Source: CAMCTV01 sp964420985 (GTDB lineage Bacteria; Bacteroidota; Bacteroidia; Flavobacteriales_D; Sanyastnellaceae). From it: DNA of 64,000 nt. Of this stretch, positions 17,597-26,617 are shown one piece after another. A program made the position numbers and the translations under genes. The stretch is from the NCBI GenBank assembly GCA_964420985.1, contig CAYQUT010000012.1, positions 6,181 through 70,180 on the forward strand, given 5' to 3'. The notes beneath the pieces were generated by a model. It had not been told where the DNA came from and did not search any database. It saw only the letters and a list, made by a program, of their open reading frames with translations. How positions within the stretch are numbered: position 1 is the first letter of the stretch; each line of letters starts with the position of its first letter.

Positions 17597-18791
17597 GCTC
17601 TAAAAGGAATTTGGCCATTCGGTTGGCGGTGTGCTGCTGCGCAAGCGTCATTGCCTTTTCATGGGAATAGTGCAAAAGTGCATCTCGATGGTATTGCTCT
17701 ATAGAACAACCCAATTGATGTTCTTCGATGGTTTTAAAGACCTTTCCTTTAGGGCCAAAATACAAATAGGGTTTACCCAAAGGAAGAAAATCAAAAAATT
17801 TGGTAGTATGAAAGTCTTTGTTGTTATCACTCAATAAAATGATTAGGCCACTGCTGGATTCCAATTGATGGTCTAATCCGTCATTCATCCAAGGTGAAAA
17901 GATGATGTTGTGATAATTGGATATCATTTTTTCTTTTGTTCCTTGGTCAATGTCTCCGATAAAATGCAATGTGGGCTGATCATCTGATGGGAGTGATTGA
18001 AGTGTCAACAACCCTTGTATCACGAATGGCAATGCACCTTCATACAAATTACCAGCATAGGTGAATTTTGGATTTTTCGTCATTGTTGAATTGATTTCAC
18101 TATTCACTTTGCGGTCAGTGAAATGAGGGATCAATACCAATCTGGCTTTGGAGGATGTCGACTCAAACTCAGATAAAATTTCTTGGTAAGGTGCTGAAAT
18201 GAAATCCACACCTTGGTTCACCTCTTGCTGAAAGTTGAGTTCACTTTTTAGCTGCCTCCTGTTCAACAATTGAAGTCCATAGTTGACGGCATATTTCCAA
18301 GGGTCCCGGAAATCGCACCAAACCAATACTTCGGGGTGAAGTATTTTGAATCGTGCAGCATAAACACTCAAACTAAAAGGTGCACAACTGACAAACAACA
18401 GATCAATGGGCTTGGTTTTGTGGATGTGCTTCAACTGTTGAGCGATCTCTTGACCTGAAAATCGGCAGTCATCAATGGGATTGCCAAGCGTAAAAAGTCC
18501 GTGCCATTTTTTTAAAAACCAAAGCAAGGCTGAGTTCAATAAGCCGGCCTTGAAGTACAGCGCATTAAAGCTGTTTTTTTTTTGAATAAAAAAGTAATCA
18601 AACGCTTGGACATCTTCATCATTGATCCAATTCTTAGAACTATTTTCTGTCCCACTTGTTTGCTGGGTAAGAATTGAAATCTCGTGCCCCAAATTTTTCC
18701 ACTCTTTGGCCAATTTAGCACTTCTTCGGCCTCCAATGCCCGCATTGGGAGGGAACTGCCAATTTAAAATCACGATGTGTTTTTTGACCAT
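17580..18791 (-). CDS. GT4-like (GT-B fold) glycosyltransferase
   Basis: 403 residues. The N-terminus HIVILNWQFPPNAGIGGRRSAK gives the glycine-rich acceptor-side loop of GT-B enzymes; the C-terminal half has FTYAGNLYEG, LHFIGDID and a FDFLPLGKPYLYFGPKG block resembling the nucleotide-sugar-binding region of GT4 proteins, although the usual E-x7-E is less clear. First gene of the glycosyltransferase pair, divergent from the menaquinone operon. A TAATTTAG box (798-805 of the 18.8 kb region) lies six bases before the ATG and may be its -7 element. Confidence 0.82.
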   Translation of the reverse strand: MVKKHIVILNWQFPPNAGIGGRRSAKLAKEWKNLGHEISILTQQTSGTENSSKNWINDEDVQAFDYFFIQKKNSFNALYFKAGLLNSALLWFLKKWHGLFTLGNPIDDCRFSGQEIAQQLKHIHKTKPIDLLFVSCAPFSLSVYAARFKILHPEVLVWCDFRDPWKYAVNYGLQLLNRRQLKSELNFQQEVNQGVDFISAPYQEILSEFESTSSKARLVLIPHFTDRKVNSEINSTMTKNPKFTYAGNLYEGALPFVIQGLLTLQSLPSDDQPTLHFIGDIDQGTKEKMISNYHNIIFSPWMNDGLDHQLESSSGLIILLSDNNKDFHTTKFFDFLPLGKPYLYFGPKGKVFKTIEEHQLGCSIEQYHRDALLHYSHEKAMTLAQQHTANRMAKFLLERAYSG

Positions 18792-18835
18792 TGCTGGCTA
18801 AATTAGAATAAAATTGCACTTTAAAAGTTGAAAGG

Positions 18836-19249
18836 ATGAATAGAATGGTGAATGAGGATCAAGAAAATTGGAAGAATACAACACTTCTCGGAGCGCTGGG
18901 AATAGAAATGTTGGAAATGACCAAAGAGAAAGTTACTGCCAAAATGCCAGTCGACGCTAGGACGCATCAGCCTTATGGCATTTTGCACGGTGGCGCCAGT
19001 GCTGCTCTTGCTGAAACGGTGGCCAGTGTCGGTTCGTATCTGATTGCAAAGGAAAATGACAGCATTGCGGTAGGGGTTGACTTGAATATAACCCATCTCA
19101 AATCCAAGAGACATGGCTGGGTTACTGGCATTGCCACACCCATCAAGATAGGAAGAAATCTGCATGTTTGGTCGGTTCAAATTGTAGATGAAGAAGGTGA
19201 CTTGATTGCCACTGCTAAATTGACAACCATGATAAAAGTGGCCAAATGA
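18836..19249 (+). CDS. menI: Hotdog-fold thioesterase, probable DHNA-CoA hydrolase
   Basis: 137 residues, PaaI/MenI type: ARTHQPYGILHGGASAALAETVAS contains the HGG motif and the catalytic acidic residue (E in ALAETVAS), followed by GVDLNITHLKS. In the menaquinone pathway such an enzyme hydrolyses 1,4-dihydroxy-2-naphthoyl-CoA to free DHNA, the substrate of MenA. Being the first gene of an otherwise complete men cluster supports that role; by sequence alone it could be a general PaaI thioesterase. Overlaps menF by four bases. A second ATG three codons in is an alternative start. Confidence 0.85.
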   Translation: MNRMVNEDQENWKNTTLLGALGIEMLEMTKEKVTAKMPVDARTHQPYGILHGGASAALAETVASVGSYLIAKENDSIAVGVDLNITHLKSKRHGWVTGIATPIKIGRNLHVWSVQIVDEEGDLIATAKLTTMIKVAK

Positions 19250-20181
19250 TTCAACGTGCCATCGAATTGTTGGAAGGCCAAAATTTTGGTTATCAATTGG
19301 TGCTTCCTGAATCACAAGGAGGTAGGGTAATTTCCGGAAATTGGAATCAAGATAATGTGGTGATTCCTTTCAATCCTCGCGCCACTCCGGGTGAGGTCGG
19401 CGGGAAATCATTGAATAAAGATCAATACGTCCAACTGGTTGACAAAGCCATTTCAGCTATGGCAGAAAACAATTGGCAAAAAATAGTAACCAGCAGGTGT
19501 TTCCACTTCGATTACCAATCATGGGATAAGGCACTTTATATTCAATCTTTGAGAGACCGCTTTCCGGAGTCCTACTTCATTGTTTTGAATCACCCCGATT
19601 GGGGCATTTGGATGGCCGCAAGTCCTGAATTGTTGATGAAACGAACAGGAACTCAATTGGAGACCATGGCGTTAGCGGGTACGTTAAGTGCAGCGTCTAA
19701 AGAGGATTGGGGAAAGAAGGAATGGAAAGAACATGAGGTAGTGAGGGATATGATTGTACAAACCTTATCCGAAAATGAAGTAGACGAAATTCATGTACAT
19801 CCGAGAAATGAATTGTATTTTAAGACAGTACGCCACTTACAAACCAAAATTACTGGTCATTATAAAGGTGATGATCTAAAACTGATTCATGCGTTATCCC
19901 CAACGCCAGCGCTAGCAGGAATGCCGGTGCAACAGACGGTAGAGTGGCTTGTTGAAAATGAGGGGTACAAAAGAGGATTGTATGGAGGTGTTATCTCAGT
20001 TAAAGAGGGCCGTGAGGTATATGCAGTGGTTATACTGCGTTGTCTGCATGTAAATGGGGAGCAAGTTTTAGGCTTTGTGGGTGGGGGGGTAATGCCCAAC
20101 AGCCATCCTGAAATTGAGTGGAAAGAGACAGTGATGAAGCAGAACGCCTTTATCTTTGCAGCTGATGAGAGTAACCAATAA
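19246..20181 (+). CDS. menF: Isochorismate synthase
   Basis: 311 residues, chorismate-binding family. Diagnostic stretches: KIVTSRC near the N-terminal third, FPESYFIVLNHPDWGIWMAASPELL, the MALAGT loop, EHEVVRDMI, LSPTPALAGMP and GLYGGVISV, and C-terminal GGGVMPNSHPEIEW, which together line the chorismate and Mg site. It converts chorismate to isochorismate, the entry step to menaquinone. Shorter than E. coli MenF (about 430 residues), lacking part of the N-terminal half; short forms are common in Bacteroidota. The 3' end overlaps menD. Confidence 0.92.
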   Translation: MIQRAIELLEGQNFGYQLVLPESQGGRVISGNWNQDNVVIPFNPRATPGEVGGKSLNKDQYVQLVDKAISAMAENNWQKIVTSRCFHFDYQSWDKALYIQSLRDRFPESYFIVLNHPDWGIWMAASPELLMKRTGTQLETMALAGTLSAASKEDWGKKEWKEHEVVRDMIVQTLSENEVDEIHVHPRNELYFKTVRHLQTKITGHYKGDDLKLIHALSPTPALAGMPVQQTVEWLVENEGYKRGLYGGVISVKEGREVYAVVILRCLHVNGEQVLGFVGGGVMPNSHPEIEWKETVMKQNAFIFAADESNQ

Positions 20182-21835
20182 AACGGCCGTTCAATCCTTG
20201 TTGTTTTTACTGCAAGAGAGGGGTATTCAGAATATTGTTTATTCCCCAGGCTCTAGGAATGCTCCGTTCGCCATCGCATTGGATGGGCATGTGTTTTTTA
20301 AGGTGCACATTAAAGTAGACGAAAGGAGCGCGGCTTTTTTTGCATTGGGCATGGCACAGCAATTGGGCAAGCCTGTTGCTTTGATTTGCACCTCAGGAAC
20401 GGCTCCCCTGAACTTTGCTCCAGCTATCGCAGAGGCCTATTACCAGGAGATACCTTTGGTGGTGATTACAGCTGACAGACCAGCAGAAAGCATCAATCAA
20501 AGTGAGGGCCAATGCATTGATCAAATAGGCATTTATAACAACTTCATTAAAGCACAGTACAACATTATTGAAGAGGCGGAAGATGAACAGGATGTGGCAT
20601 CCAATCATCATGAAATGTCAAAAATTTTGAATCAAGCCCTTCAATTCCCATTGGGTCCTGTTCACCTCAATACTCCTTTTAAAGAACCTCTGTACAAAGA
20701 ACAATCGTTGGCGCATCCAATGACATGCGTAAAGACAGAGGGTCCTGGTAAAGTCCACTCAACGAATTTCCCCGAATTCAATAGAAATGAGAAATATTTG
20801 GTTTTGATGGGGCAGAATACCGATGAATCAATTGCGCCTTTCATAAAGCAATTGGCATTATTAAACAATGTGACGGTTTTGACAGAAACGCACAGCAATG
20901 TGCATGCTTTGGGGGGTATAGATTGTATTGACCGCTGGGTGATGTCTTTGAGCGCTAAAGAATTGGAATCACTTCATTGGGATGTTGTTATTTCACTGGG
21001 GCACAATGTTATTTCACGCAAAATAAAAACACTCATAAAATCTAAAGCACAGGCGCATTGGTCGGTGCAATGGCAGGACAAACCCATCGATACCTATCGC
21101 TTGAATCCTTTGGTCATTCAATGTTCAATACATCAATTTTTGTCCAATTGGGTCAGTCAATGGTCACTAGAAATGTCAGAAGAATTGACCCACATGGATA
21201 AAGAGAATCCTTTGGAAAGGTTAGAAGGATATTTTCAAAATCGACCTTTTTCTGATTTAAAGTTTTTTTTCACCTTATCCAAATCATGGCCATTGAATGC
21301 ACAAGTTCAAATGGGCAATAGTTCCGCGGTAAGGTATATACAGCTTTTTGAACAAAGGCGTGATTTGCGTTTTTATGGGAATAGGGGCGTAAGTGGCATC
21401 GATGGCTCTACCAGCACCGCTGTTGGTGCGGCTGCTGTTGTAGAAAAGGACGTGGTTTTAGTTACAGGTGATTTGTCTTTTTTATACGATGCCAACGGAC
21501 TTTGGCACCAACCATGGCCAACCAATTTAAAGATCATCGTGGTAGACAATGGTGGTGGCGGCATATTCAAAATTATTGATGGGGCCAAGACTGAGCCTGC
21601 TGTTCCAAGATTTTTTGAGACTCCACATCAACGGGACTTGGTAAAGTGGATTGAGGGTTGGGGACTCAAAGTGGCTAATTACACTGAGTTGAATGTTGAC
21701 AACTTGAAAGTCTTCTTTTCAACGAATGAATATCAGGTTTTGGTTGTCAAAACACCTGCTGAGGTGAACCCAATTGAATTAGATTTGTTCTTTGAATACT
21801 TTAGGAAACAAAATGAGAGAGTGGAAAACAATTAA
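20165..21835 (+). CDS. menD: SEPHCHC synthase MenD
   Basis: 556 residues, thiamine-diphosphate enzyme: YSPGSRNAPFAIAL and VDERSAAFFALGMA in the Pyr domain, ICTSGTAPLNFAPAIAEAYY, and GDLSFLYDANGLW plus VVDNGGGGIFKII in the PP domain (the GD...N thiamine-diphosphate/Mg motif). It joins isochorismate and 2-oxoglutarate, releasing CO2 and pyruvate's equivalent leaving group, to give 2-succinyl-5-enolpyruvyl-6-hydroxy-3-cyclohexene-1-carboxylate. ATG 20165 is preferred over a TTG three codons earlier; it overlaps menF by 17 bases. No menH-like hydrolase is visible in this window. Confidence 0.95.
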   Translation: MRVTNKTAVQSLLFLLQERGIQNIVYSPGSRNAPFAIALDGHVFFKVHIKVDERSAAFFALGMAQQLGKPVALICTSGTAPLNFAPAIAEAYYQEIPLVVITADRPAESINQSEGQCIDQIGIYNNFIKAQYNIIEEAEDEQDVASNHHEMSKILNQALQFPLGPVHLNTPFKEPLYKEQSLAHPMTCVKTEGPGKVHSTNFPEFNRNEKYLVLMGQNTDESIAPFIKQLALLNNVTVLTETHSNVHALGGIDCIDRWVMSLSAKELESLHWDVVISLGHNVISRKIKTLIKSKAQAHWSVQWQDKPIDTYRLNPLVIQCSIHQFLSNWVSQWSLEMSEELTHMDKENPLERLEGYFQNRPFSDLKFFFTLSKSWPLNAQVQMGNSSAVRYIQLFEQRRDLRFYGNRGVSGIDGSTSTAVGAAAVVEKDVVLVTGDLSFLYDANGLWHQPWPTNLKIIVVDNGGGGIFKIIDGAKTEPAVPRFFETPHQRDLVKWIEGWGLKVANYTELNVDNLKVFFSTNEYQVLVVKTPAEVNPIELDLFFEYFRKQNERVENN

Positions 21836-22628
21836 AGAATATTCTGATATTCTTTTTGAATGGTATGACGGAATTGCAAAGATTACCATTAATCGTCCAG
21901 AGGTGTACAATGCTTTTCGACCACAAACCAATGTGGACATGATCGATGCAATGGACATCTGCAGAGAGCGTCAAGACATAGCGGTAATAGTATTGACAGG
22001 TGTTGGTGAGAAAGCTTTTTGCAGTGGGGGGGATCAAAATGTGAAAGGTGTGGGAGGCTATGTTGATGACAATGGCGTTCCTCGATTGAATGTGTTGGAT
22101 TTGCATAAACGAATCAGAGAAATTCCAAAACCCGTCATCGCTATGGTCAATGGTTATGCGATAGGAGGAGGTCATGTACTGCATGTCGTTTGTGATTTGA
22201 CCATTGCCTCTGATAATGCCCGATTTGGACAAACAGGTCCAAAGGTCGGTTCATTTGATGCTGGGTTTGGATCCAACTATTTGGCAAGACACGTAGGTCA
22301 AAAGAAGGCAAGGGAAATTTGGTTTTTGTGCGAACAATATTCAGCGCAAGAAGCCTGCGATATGGGAATGGTAAATAAAGTGGTACCTCTTGCAGATTTG
22401 GAGGAAACCACCATTCAATGGTGCAAGACCATCATGAAAAGAAGTCCATTGGCCATCCGTATGATCAAGCGTGGTTTGAATGCCGAGTTGGATGGACAGC
22501 GGGGACTCATGGAATTTGCAGGAGATGCTACGCTGTTGTATTATTTGACACAAGAGGCACAAGAAGGCAAAAAAGCTTTTTTGGAAAAAAGAGACCCCGA
22601 TTTCCAACAATTCCCAAAGTTTCCTTGA
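21813..22628 (+). CDS. menB: 1,4-dihydroxy-2-naphthoyl-CoA synthase
   Basis: 271 residues, crotonase superfamily: NRPEVYNAFRPQTN, AFCSGGDQNV (oxyanion-hole loop), MVNGYAIGGGHVLHVVCDLTIA and KVGSFDAGFGSNYLARHVG are almost diagnostic of MenB. It cyclises o-succinylbenzoyl-CoA to DHNA-CoA. ATG 21813 is chosen over an upstream TTG. It overlaps the end of menD by 23 bases, and its stop shares a base with the menA start (TGATG). Confidence 0.96.
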   Translation: MREWKTIKEYSDILFEWYDGIAKITINRPEVYNAFRPQTNVDMIDAMDICRERQDIAVIVLTGVGEKAFCSGGDQNVKGVGGYVDDNGVPRLNVLDLHKRIREIPKPVIAMVNGYAIGGGHVLHVVCDLTIASDNARFGQTGPKVGSFDAGFGSNYLARHVGQKKAREIWFLCEQYSAQEACDMGMVNKVVPLADLEETTIQWCKTIMKRSPLAIRMIKRGLNAELDGQRGLMEFAGDATLLYYLTQEAQEGKKAFLEKRDPDFQQFPKFP

Positions 22629-23512
22629 TGAAGATTGGTCCTTGGATTTCCGCCTCTAGATTAAGAACGCTTCCATTGGCGGCTTCAGGCATTTTATTGG
22701 GAGCCGCGAACTTTCAGACAGACGTGATTAATGGATGGACCCTTGTATTGGGATTGCTCACCGCTTTTCTATTGCAAATATTGTCCAATTGGGCAAATGA
22801 TTTGGGCGATTTTGAAAATGGAGCCGACCAGGTGCGTATGGCTGGTCCGTCTAGGGCGGTTCAGTCCGGAAGCATAACCGTCCATCAAATGAAAAGAGGA
22901 GTCTTCATCATGGCGTTGACAACGCTATTGATGGGAGTTTTGTTTTTGTACCAATCCTTATGGTTAAAAGGCAGAGAAAATGATTTTTGGATTTTCCTTG
23001 CTTTTGGTTTTTTGGGGATCATTGCGGCATATGCTTACACCGCTGGGCCTAGACCATACGGATATATCGGTTTAGGTGATTTGTCTGTATTTATTTTCTT
23101 CGGATTGATGAGCGTGTTGGGCATGCACTATATTCTTTTTGCTTCCATCAATGCCAACGCCATTTTACTCTCTTTGTTCATGGGAACCATGTCCGTTGGT
23201 GTTCTCCATTTGAATAACATGCGCGATATTGATGATGATGCTAAGGCGGGAAAAATTACCGTTGCACTTCGCTTGGGATGGAAAAAATCAAAATGGTATT
23301 TGTATTCATTGTTATTGTTAGGCTTTGGCTCCTTATTGATTGTTCTATTCCCATTGCTGAAAAGCAGTGTTTTGTTGGCAGTAATTCCTATGCTTTTTAT
23401 GACCACAATTGCTAAAATTCATGAGCCTGTCAAATTAGACCCCTTTCTAAAAAAATTGGCGTTGGTTGTTTTTTTTAATGCTATCTTCGTTTTCATCCTA
23501 TCAAGGGTATAA
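22628..23512 (+). CDS. menA: 1,4-dihydroxy-2-naphthoate polyprenyltransferase
   Basis: 294 residues, UbiA superfamily membrane protein. The first Asp-rich motif is NDLGDFENGAD with MAGPSRAVQSG after it; the second is NNMRDIDDDAKAGKITVALRLG. About eight to nine membrane helices follow the usual pattern. It attaches a polyprenyl chain to DHNA to give demethylmenaquinone in the inner membrane. The ATG at the menB stop is chosen; an in-frame extension inside menB is a shadow. Confidence 0.95.
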   Translation: MKIGPWISASRLRTLPLAASGILLGAANFQTDVINGWTLVLGLLTAFLLQILSNWANDLGDFENGADQVRMAGPSRAVQSGSITVHQMKRGVFIMALTTLLMGVLFLYQSLWLKGRENDFWIFLAFGFLGIIAAYAYTAGPRPYGYIGLGDLSVFIFFGLMSVLGMHYILFASINANAILLSLFMGTMSVGVLHLNNMRDIDDDAKAGKITVALRLGWKKSKWYLYSLLLLGFGSLLIVLFPLLKSSVLLAVIPMLFMTTIAKIHEPVKLDPFLKKLALVVFFNAIFVFILSRV

Positions 23513-23520
23513 TCTAGTTT

Positions 23521-24627
23521 ATGAAAGACAATTCAAAAAAGGCGGCTCATTTTTATGGAGTTAACTTTCTGCAATTTATTTTCTCGAGCCTCGTGGCGCT
23601 CTATTTGGGTTATGTAGCCGTTGGAGGAATTCCCGCTTTACTGGATCCCAAAAGAATGCAAATCCCTGTTTATTTCGTGTTCTTTGATTGGCTAGTGGGT
23701 GTGTTGCTTTTTGTCTTGGGTGTGGGAGCCTCTATTCAAATGAGAAATAAGTTCATCAACCAAAAAAAGGCTTCAACCAATAATATGAGAAAGGGATTAA
23801 TTCTGTTTCTTGTCGGTTTGATCTTTTTGAATTGGGGGATGAATATTTTTATCATCGCGGGTGCTTCTTTTGTTGTGTCCGGATTGTTTAGAAAAACCGA
23901 TGCCTTGTGGTTACATGGGTTATCATTGGCCATTATTTTGGTTTCCATGGTTCTCATCAATTTTGACATCCCATTTCGTTTGAGTTATTTTGGAATCGAC
24001 TTCCAAAATGATGGTTTGGTCAAGCTAACAGCATTTTTACTGTTTAACGGTTACTATTCTTTCTTTCCATGGGTTGCTATTTTTCTGAGCGGAATGGCTG
24101 TTGGTAAAGGAGCATTAAGACCACGCGGATTTTTTCCTCCCTCTTCTTTGGTGGCCATTTTTATTATCGTAGCAGGTTTCATGGTGAATCAATATTGTGA
24201 AGGCCTATATCCTCAAATGGACATGTACCGAGCGAAGTTTTTGTACCCATTCAATCAGTTTGTTTATCAGCCTTCTTTTATGCTTTTCATTATAGGGTTT
24301 TCATGGCTGCTGATTAATTTCATCAATCACTTTTTCACCTTTATTCATGCTGAGAGGACATTGGATGTTATCAAAGATTTAAGTTATCAGAAGTACTCCA
24401 TTTTGTTTTTATTTTATTTCTTCTGCACGTTATTCATCATTGGATTTGCACACAGCGGTACCATCATTATTGGTTTCTCATTTCCAGGAACGTTGATGAT
24501 TTCATTGTCATTGCTTTTCATTGGAATGATGTTCCTACTTAAATTATGGAAAAAGAAAGTGAACAAATACACACCAATGGAGTGGCTGATAAAATCAGTT
24601 TCTTTAAAGAACAATTCAGCCAGTTAA
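23521..24627 (+). CDS. Multi-pass membrane protein, DUF418/heparan-glucosaminide acetyltransferase-like
   Basis: 368 residues with about ten hydrophobic helices. FDWLVGVLLFVLGVGAS, the YYSFFPWVAIFLSGMAVGKG block and the C-terminal TPMEWLIKSV resemble membrane acyltransferase families (DUF418 or heparan-alpha-glucosaminide N-acetyltransferase types). That would suggest acylation of a sugar or lipid at the inner membrane, but no catalytic residue can be assigned. It sits between menA and menC, eight bases after the former and overlapping the latter by 82 bases, so it is co-transcribed with quinone synthesis although no step of that pathway needs it. Confidence 0.6.
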   Translation: MKDNSKKAAHFYGVNFLQFIFSSLVALYLGYVAVGGIPALLDPKRMQIPVYFVFFDWLVGVLLFVLGVGASIQMRNKFINQKKASTNNMRKGLILFLVGLIFLNWGMNIFIIAGASFVVSGLFRKTDALWLHGLSLAIILVSMVLINFDIPFRLSYFGIDFQNDGLVKLTAFLLFNGYYSFFPWVAIFLSGMAVGKGALRPRGFFPPSSLVAIFIIVAGFMVNQYCEGLYPQMDMYRAKFLYPFNQFVYQPSFMLFIIGFSWLLINFINHFFTFIHAERTLDVIKDLSYQKYSILFLFYFFCTLFIIGFAHSGTIIIGFSFPGTLMISLSLLFIGMMFLLKLWKKKVNKYTPMEWLIKSVSLKNNSAS

Positions 24628-25604
24628 CATTCAGAAATTGGGATTTGGTATTTAAACGTCCTGCTAAGACGTCCAGAAATACTTTGCTGAAACATAGGGT
24701 TTGTTATGTTTTTTTGCATGACGCAAAGGGTAGTGTTATGGCCAAGGGTGAAATAGCCCCAATTATTGGTCTGTCCTCAGAATCATGGGACGACATTGAG
24801 AAGACAATTCAGGATTGGAATCGAGGAGATTTTCATGACGCCGCAAATTGGCCCTCCTCTGTTAAAGCTGCGATTGACATGCTTTGGCAAGACTTGTTTT
24901 CAACAACAATCCCTACGCGTCAAAAGATCAACGGCCTTGTTTGGATGAATGAAATAGATGCCATGTTCCAAGAGGCCATTAATAAATTCAAGGCGGGTTT
25001 TCAGTGCATTAAGTTAAAAGTAGGTGCCTTGAATTTTGATGACGAACTAATTTTAATTCAGAAATTGCGCAGTGAATTTGGGTCGGATATCACGCTGAGA
25101 TTGGACGCCAATGGAGCTTGGACCCCCCAAGAAGCGCTTTCTAAACTGGATGCCTTGAGCCATTGGAATATCCATTCTATTGAACAGCCCATTGCCGCCC
25201 GCAAGTGGAAAGAAATGCAACATCTTTGCAAGAATTCACCTATTCCCATTGCGCTAGATGAAGAATTGATTGGGGTTTCAGGAAATGCGATGAATCAGTT
25301 GTTGAGTGAAATAGCACCCCAGTATTTGGTCCTAAAACCATCCTTGCATGGAGGACTAGATGGCGCTGCTCAATGGATACATTGCGCACAGCAATACAAC
25401 ATCAACTGGTGGGCTACTTCAGCTTTAGAGAGCAATATTGGTCTATCTCACATTTACCGATGGGTGAGCGGTTATCAAAATCCAATTCCTCAAGGCCTTG
25501 GTACGGGGCATTTGTACATCAACAACTGGCAAAGTCCTATGGAATTGAATGGGGAATGGATGAGTTGGAATGATAAATTAAGTTGGATGGAGCCATGGAG
25601 TTAA
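24546..25604 (+). CDS. menC: o-Succinylbenzoate synthase
   Basis: 352 residues, enolase superfamily (muconate-lactonizing group). FKRPAKTSR N-terminal substrate loop, the catalytic KxK in CIKLKVGA, metal ligands in RLDANGAW, IEQPI and ALDEEL, and the second lysine in VLKPSLHGG are all present. It dehydrates SHCHC to o-succinylbenzoate. The only good ATG (24546) makes an 82-base overlap with the preceding membrane-protein gene; the first 25 residues look poorly conserved, so the true start may be a later non-ATG codon. Confidence 0.92.
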   Translation: MEKESEQIHTNGVADKISFFKEQFSQLTFRNWDLVFKRPAKTSRNTLLKHRVCYVFLHDAKGSVMAKGEIAPIIGLSSESWDDIEKTIQDWNRGDFHDAANWPSSVKAAIDMLWQDLFSTTIPTRQKINGLVWMNEIDAMFQEAINKFKAGFQCIKLKVGALNFDDELILIQKLRSEFGSDITLRLDANGAWTPQEALSKLDALSHWNIHSIEQPIAARKWKEMQHLCKNSPIPIALDEELIGVSGNAMNQLLSEIAPQYLVLKPSLHGGLDGAAQWIHCAQQYNINWWATSALESNIGLSHIYRWVSGYQNPIPQGLGTGHLYINNWQSPMELNGEWMSWNDKLSWMEPWS

Positions 25605-26617
25605 TCATCAAAGAAGGTCAAATTCAGAGCGCCATAGAGAACTTTCCAGAAGTTTATTTTTGGTCAAAGCAATGGTTGTCTGATAAGTCAATATTTGAAT
25701 TCACCACATCGGGAACCACCGGGGAACCAAAAGAGTTGATTTTTTCCAGAGAGCAACTCATGGCCAGTGCTCAGCGTACCTGTGATTTTTTCCAACTGTC
25801 ATCAGGAGCAAAAGTTTTGCATAGGCTGCCGATGAGTTTTGTCGCTGGGAAAATGAATATAGTGCGGGCATTGATAATGGGCCATTCCGTATGGGCAGAG
25901 CAGCCCTCCATGCATTTTAACGACAATTGGAACCCAGGAAAAATAATTTGGGACTGGTGGACAACAACACCCGCCATGTTTACGGCTTTTTTGGAGACGG
26001 GTCTGGATCCCAATTATTTCAGAAAAATATTATTGGGTGGAGGAAAAGTGCAGCCGCATTGGCAAGCGCTACTTTCCAATTACTCCGGGGTTTGTTATGA
26101 AAGTTATGGGGCAACGGAAACGCTGACTCATGTCGCTGTAAGAGAGGTTTTTCCGCAAAGTTCTTTGTTTAAACCACTTTCAGGTGTATCCATTGTTCAG
26201 GATGAAAATGGACTAAAAATAGCAGATGATGTCACCCATGTGGATGTATCCTTGAATGATGTTTTGGAATTTAAAGGGGATCATGGCTTTGAAGTTTTGG
26301 GAAGGTTGGATGACGTCATCAATTCAGGAGGTGTAAAAATTCATCCATTGGCAGTGGAGAGTGTATTGTTGCCTCATACCTCCCTGCCGTTCTATATTAC
26401 CCACTCACAAGATAATAAGTGGGGCAGTGTAGTGACCATAGTGGTGAAGGACTCTGACTTACCCCATTGGAATGAAATAAATTGGCAAGCCATTTTTTGT
26501 GATCATGCCATTTGGAAGCCAAAAAAAATAATTGCAGTTACCAATATTGATAGAAATGAAAATGGAAAAATTGTCAGAAAAAACAACCCAATCGGAGTGG
26601 TTAATAGCATCCAATAA
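25595..26617 (+). CDS. menE: o-Succinylbenzoate-CoA ligase
   Basis: 340 residues, a short acyl-adenylate-forming enzyme: P-loop-like TTSGTTGEPKE, SYGATETLTHVA, and the hinge LGRLDDVINSGGVKIHP with the following C-terminal lid. It activates o-succinylbenzoate with ATP and CoA for MenB. Shorter than E. coli MenE (about 450 residues), as is common in Bacteroidota. ATG 25595 overlaps the menC end by ten bases; an upstream TTG is less likely. Confidence 0.92.
   Translation: MELIIKEGQIQSAIENFPEVYFWSKQWLSDKSIFEFTTSGTTGEPKELIFSREQLMASAQRTCDFFQLSSGAKVLHRLPMSFVAGKMNIVRALIMGHSVWAEQPSMHFNDNWNPGKIIWDWWTTTPAMFTAFLETGLDPNYFRKILLGGGKVQPHWQALLSNYSGVCYESYGATETLTHVAVREVFPQSSLFKPLSGVSIVQDENGLKIADDVTHVDVSLNDVLEFKGDHGFEVLGRLDDVINSGGVKIHPLAVESVLLPHTSLPFYITHSQDNKWGSVVTIVVKDSDLPHWNEINWQAIFCDHAIWKPKKIIAVTNIDRNENGKIVRKNNPIGVVNSIQ

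Noticed and set aside
22418..22627. N-terminal extension of menA into menB
   Set aside because: MenA similarity begins exactly at ATG 22628, which shares a base with the menB stop.
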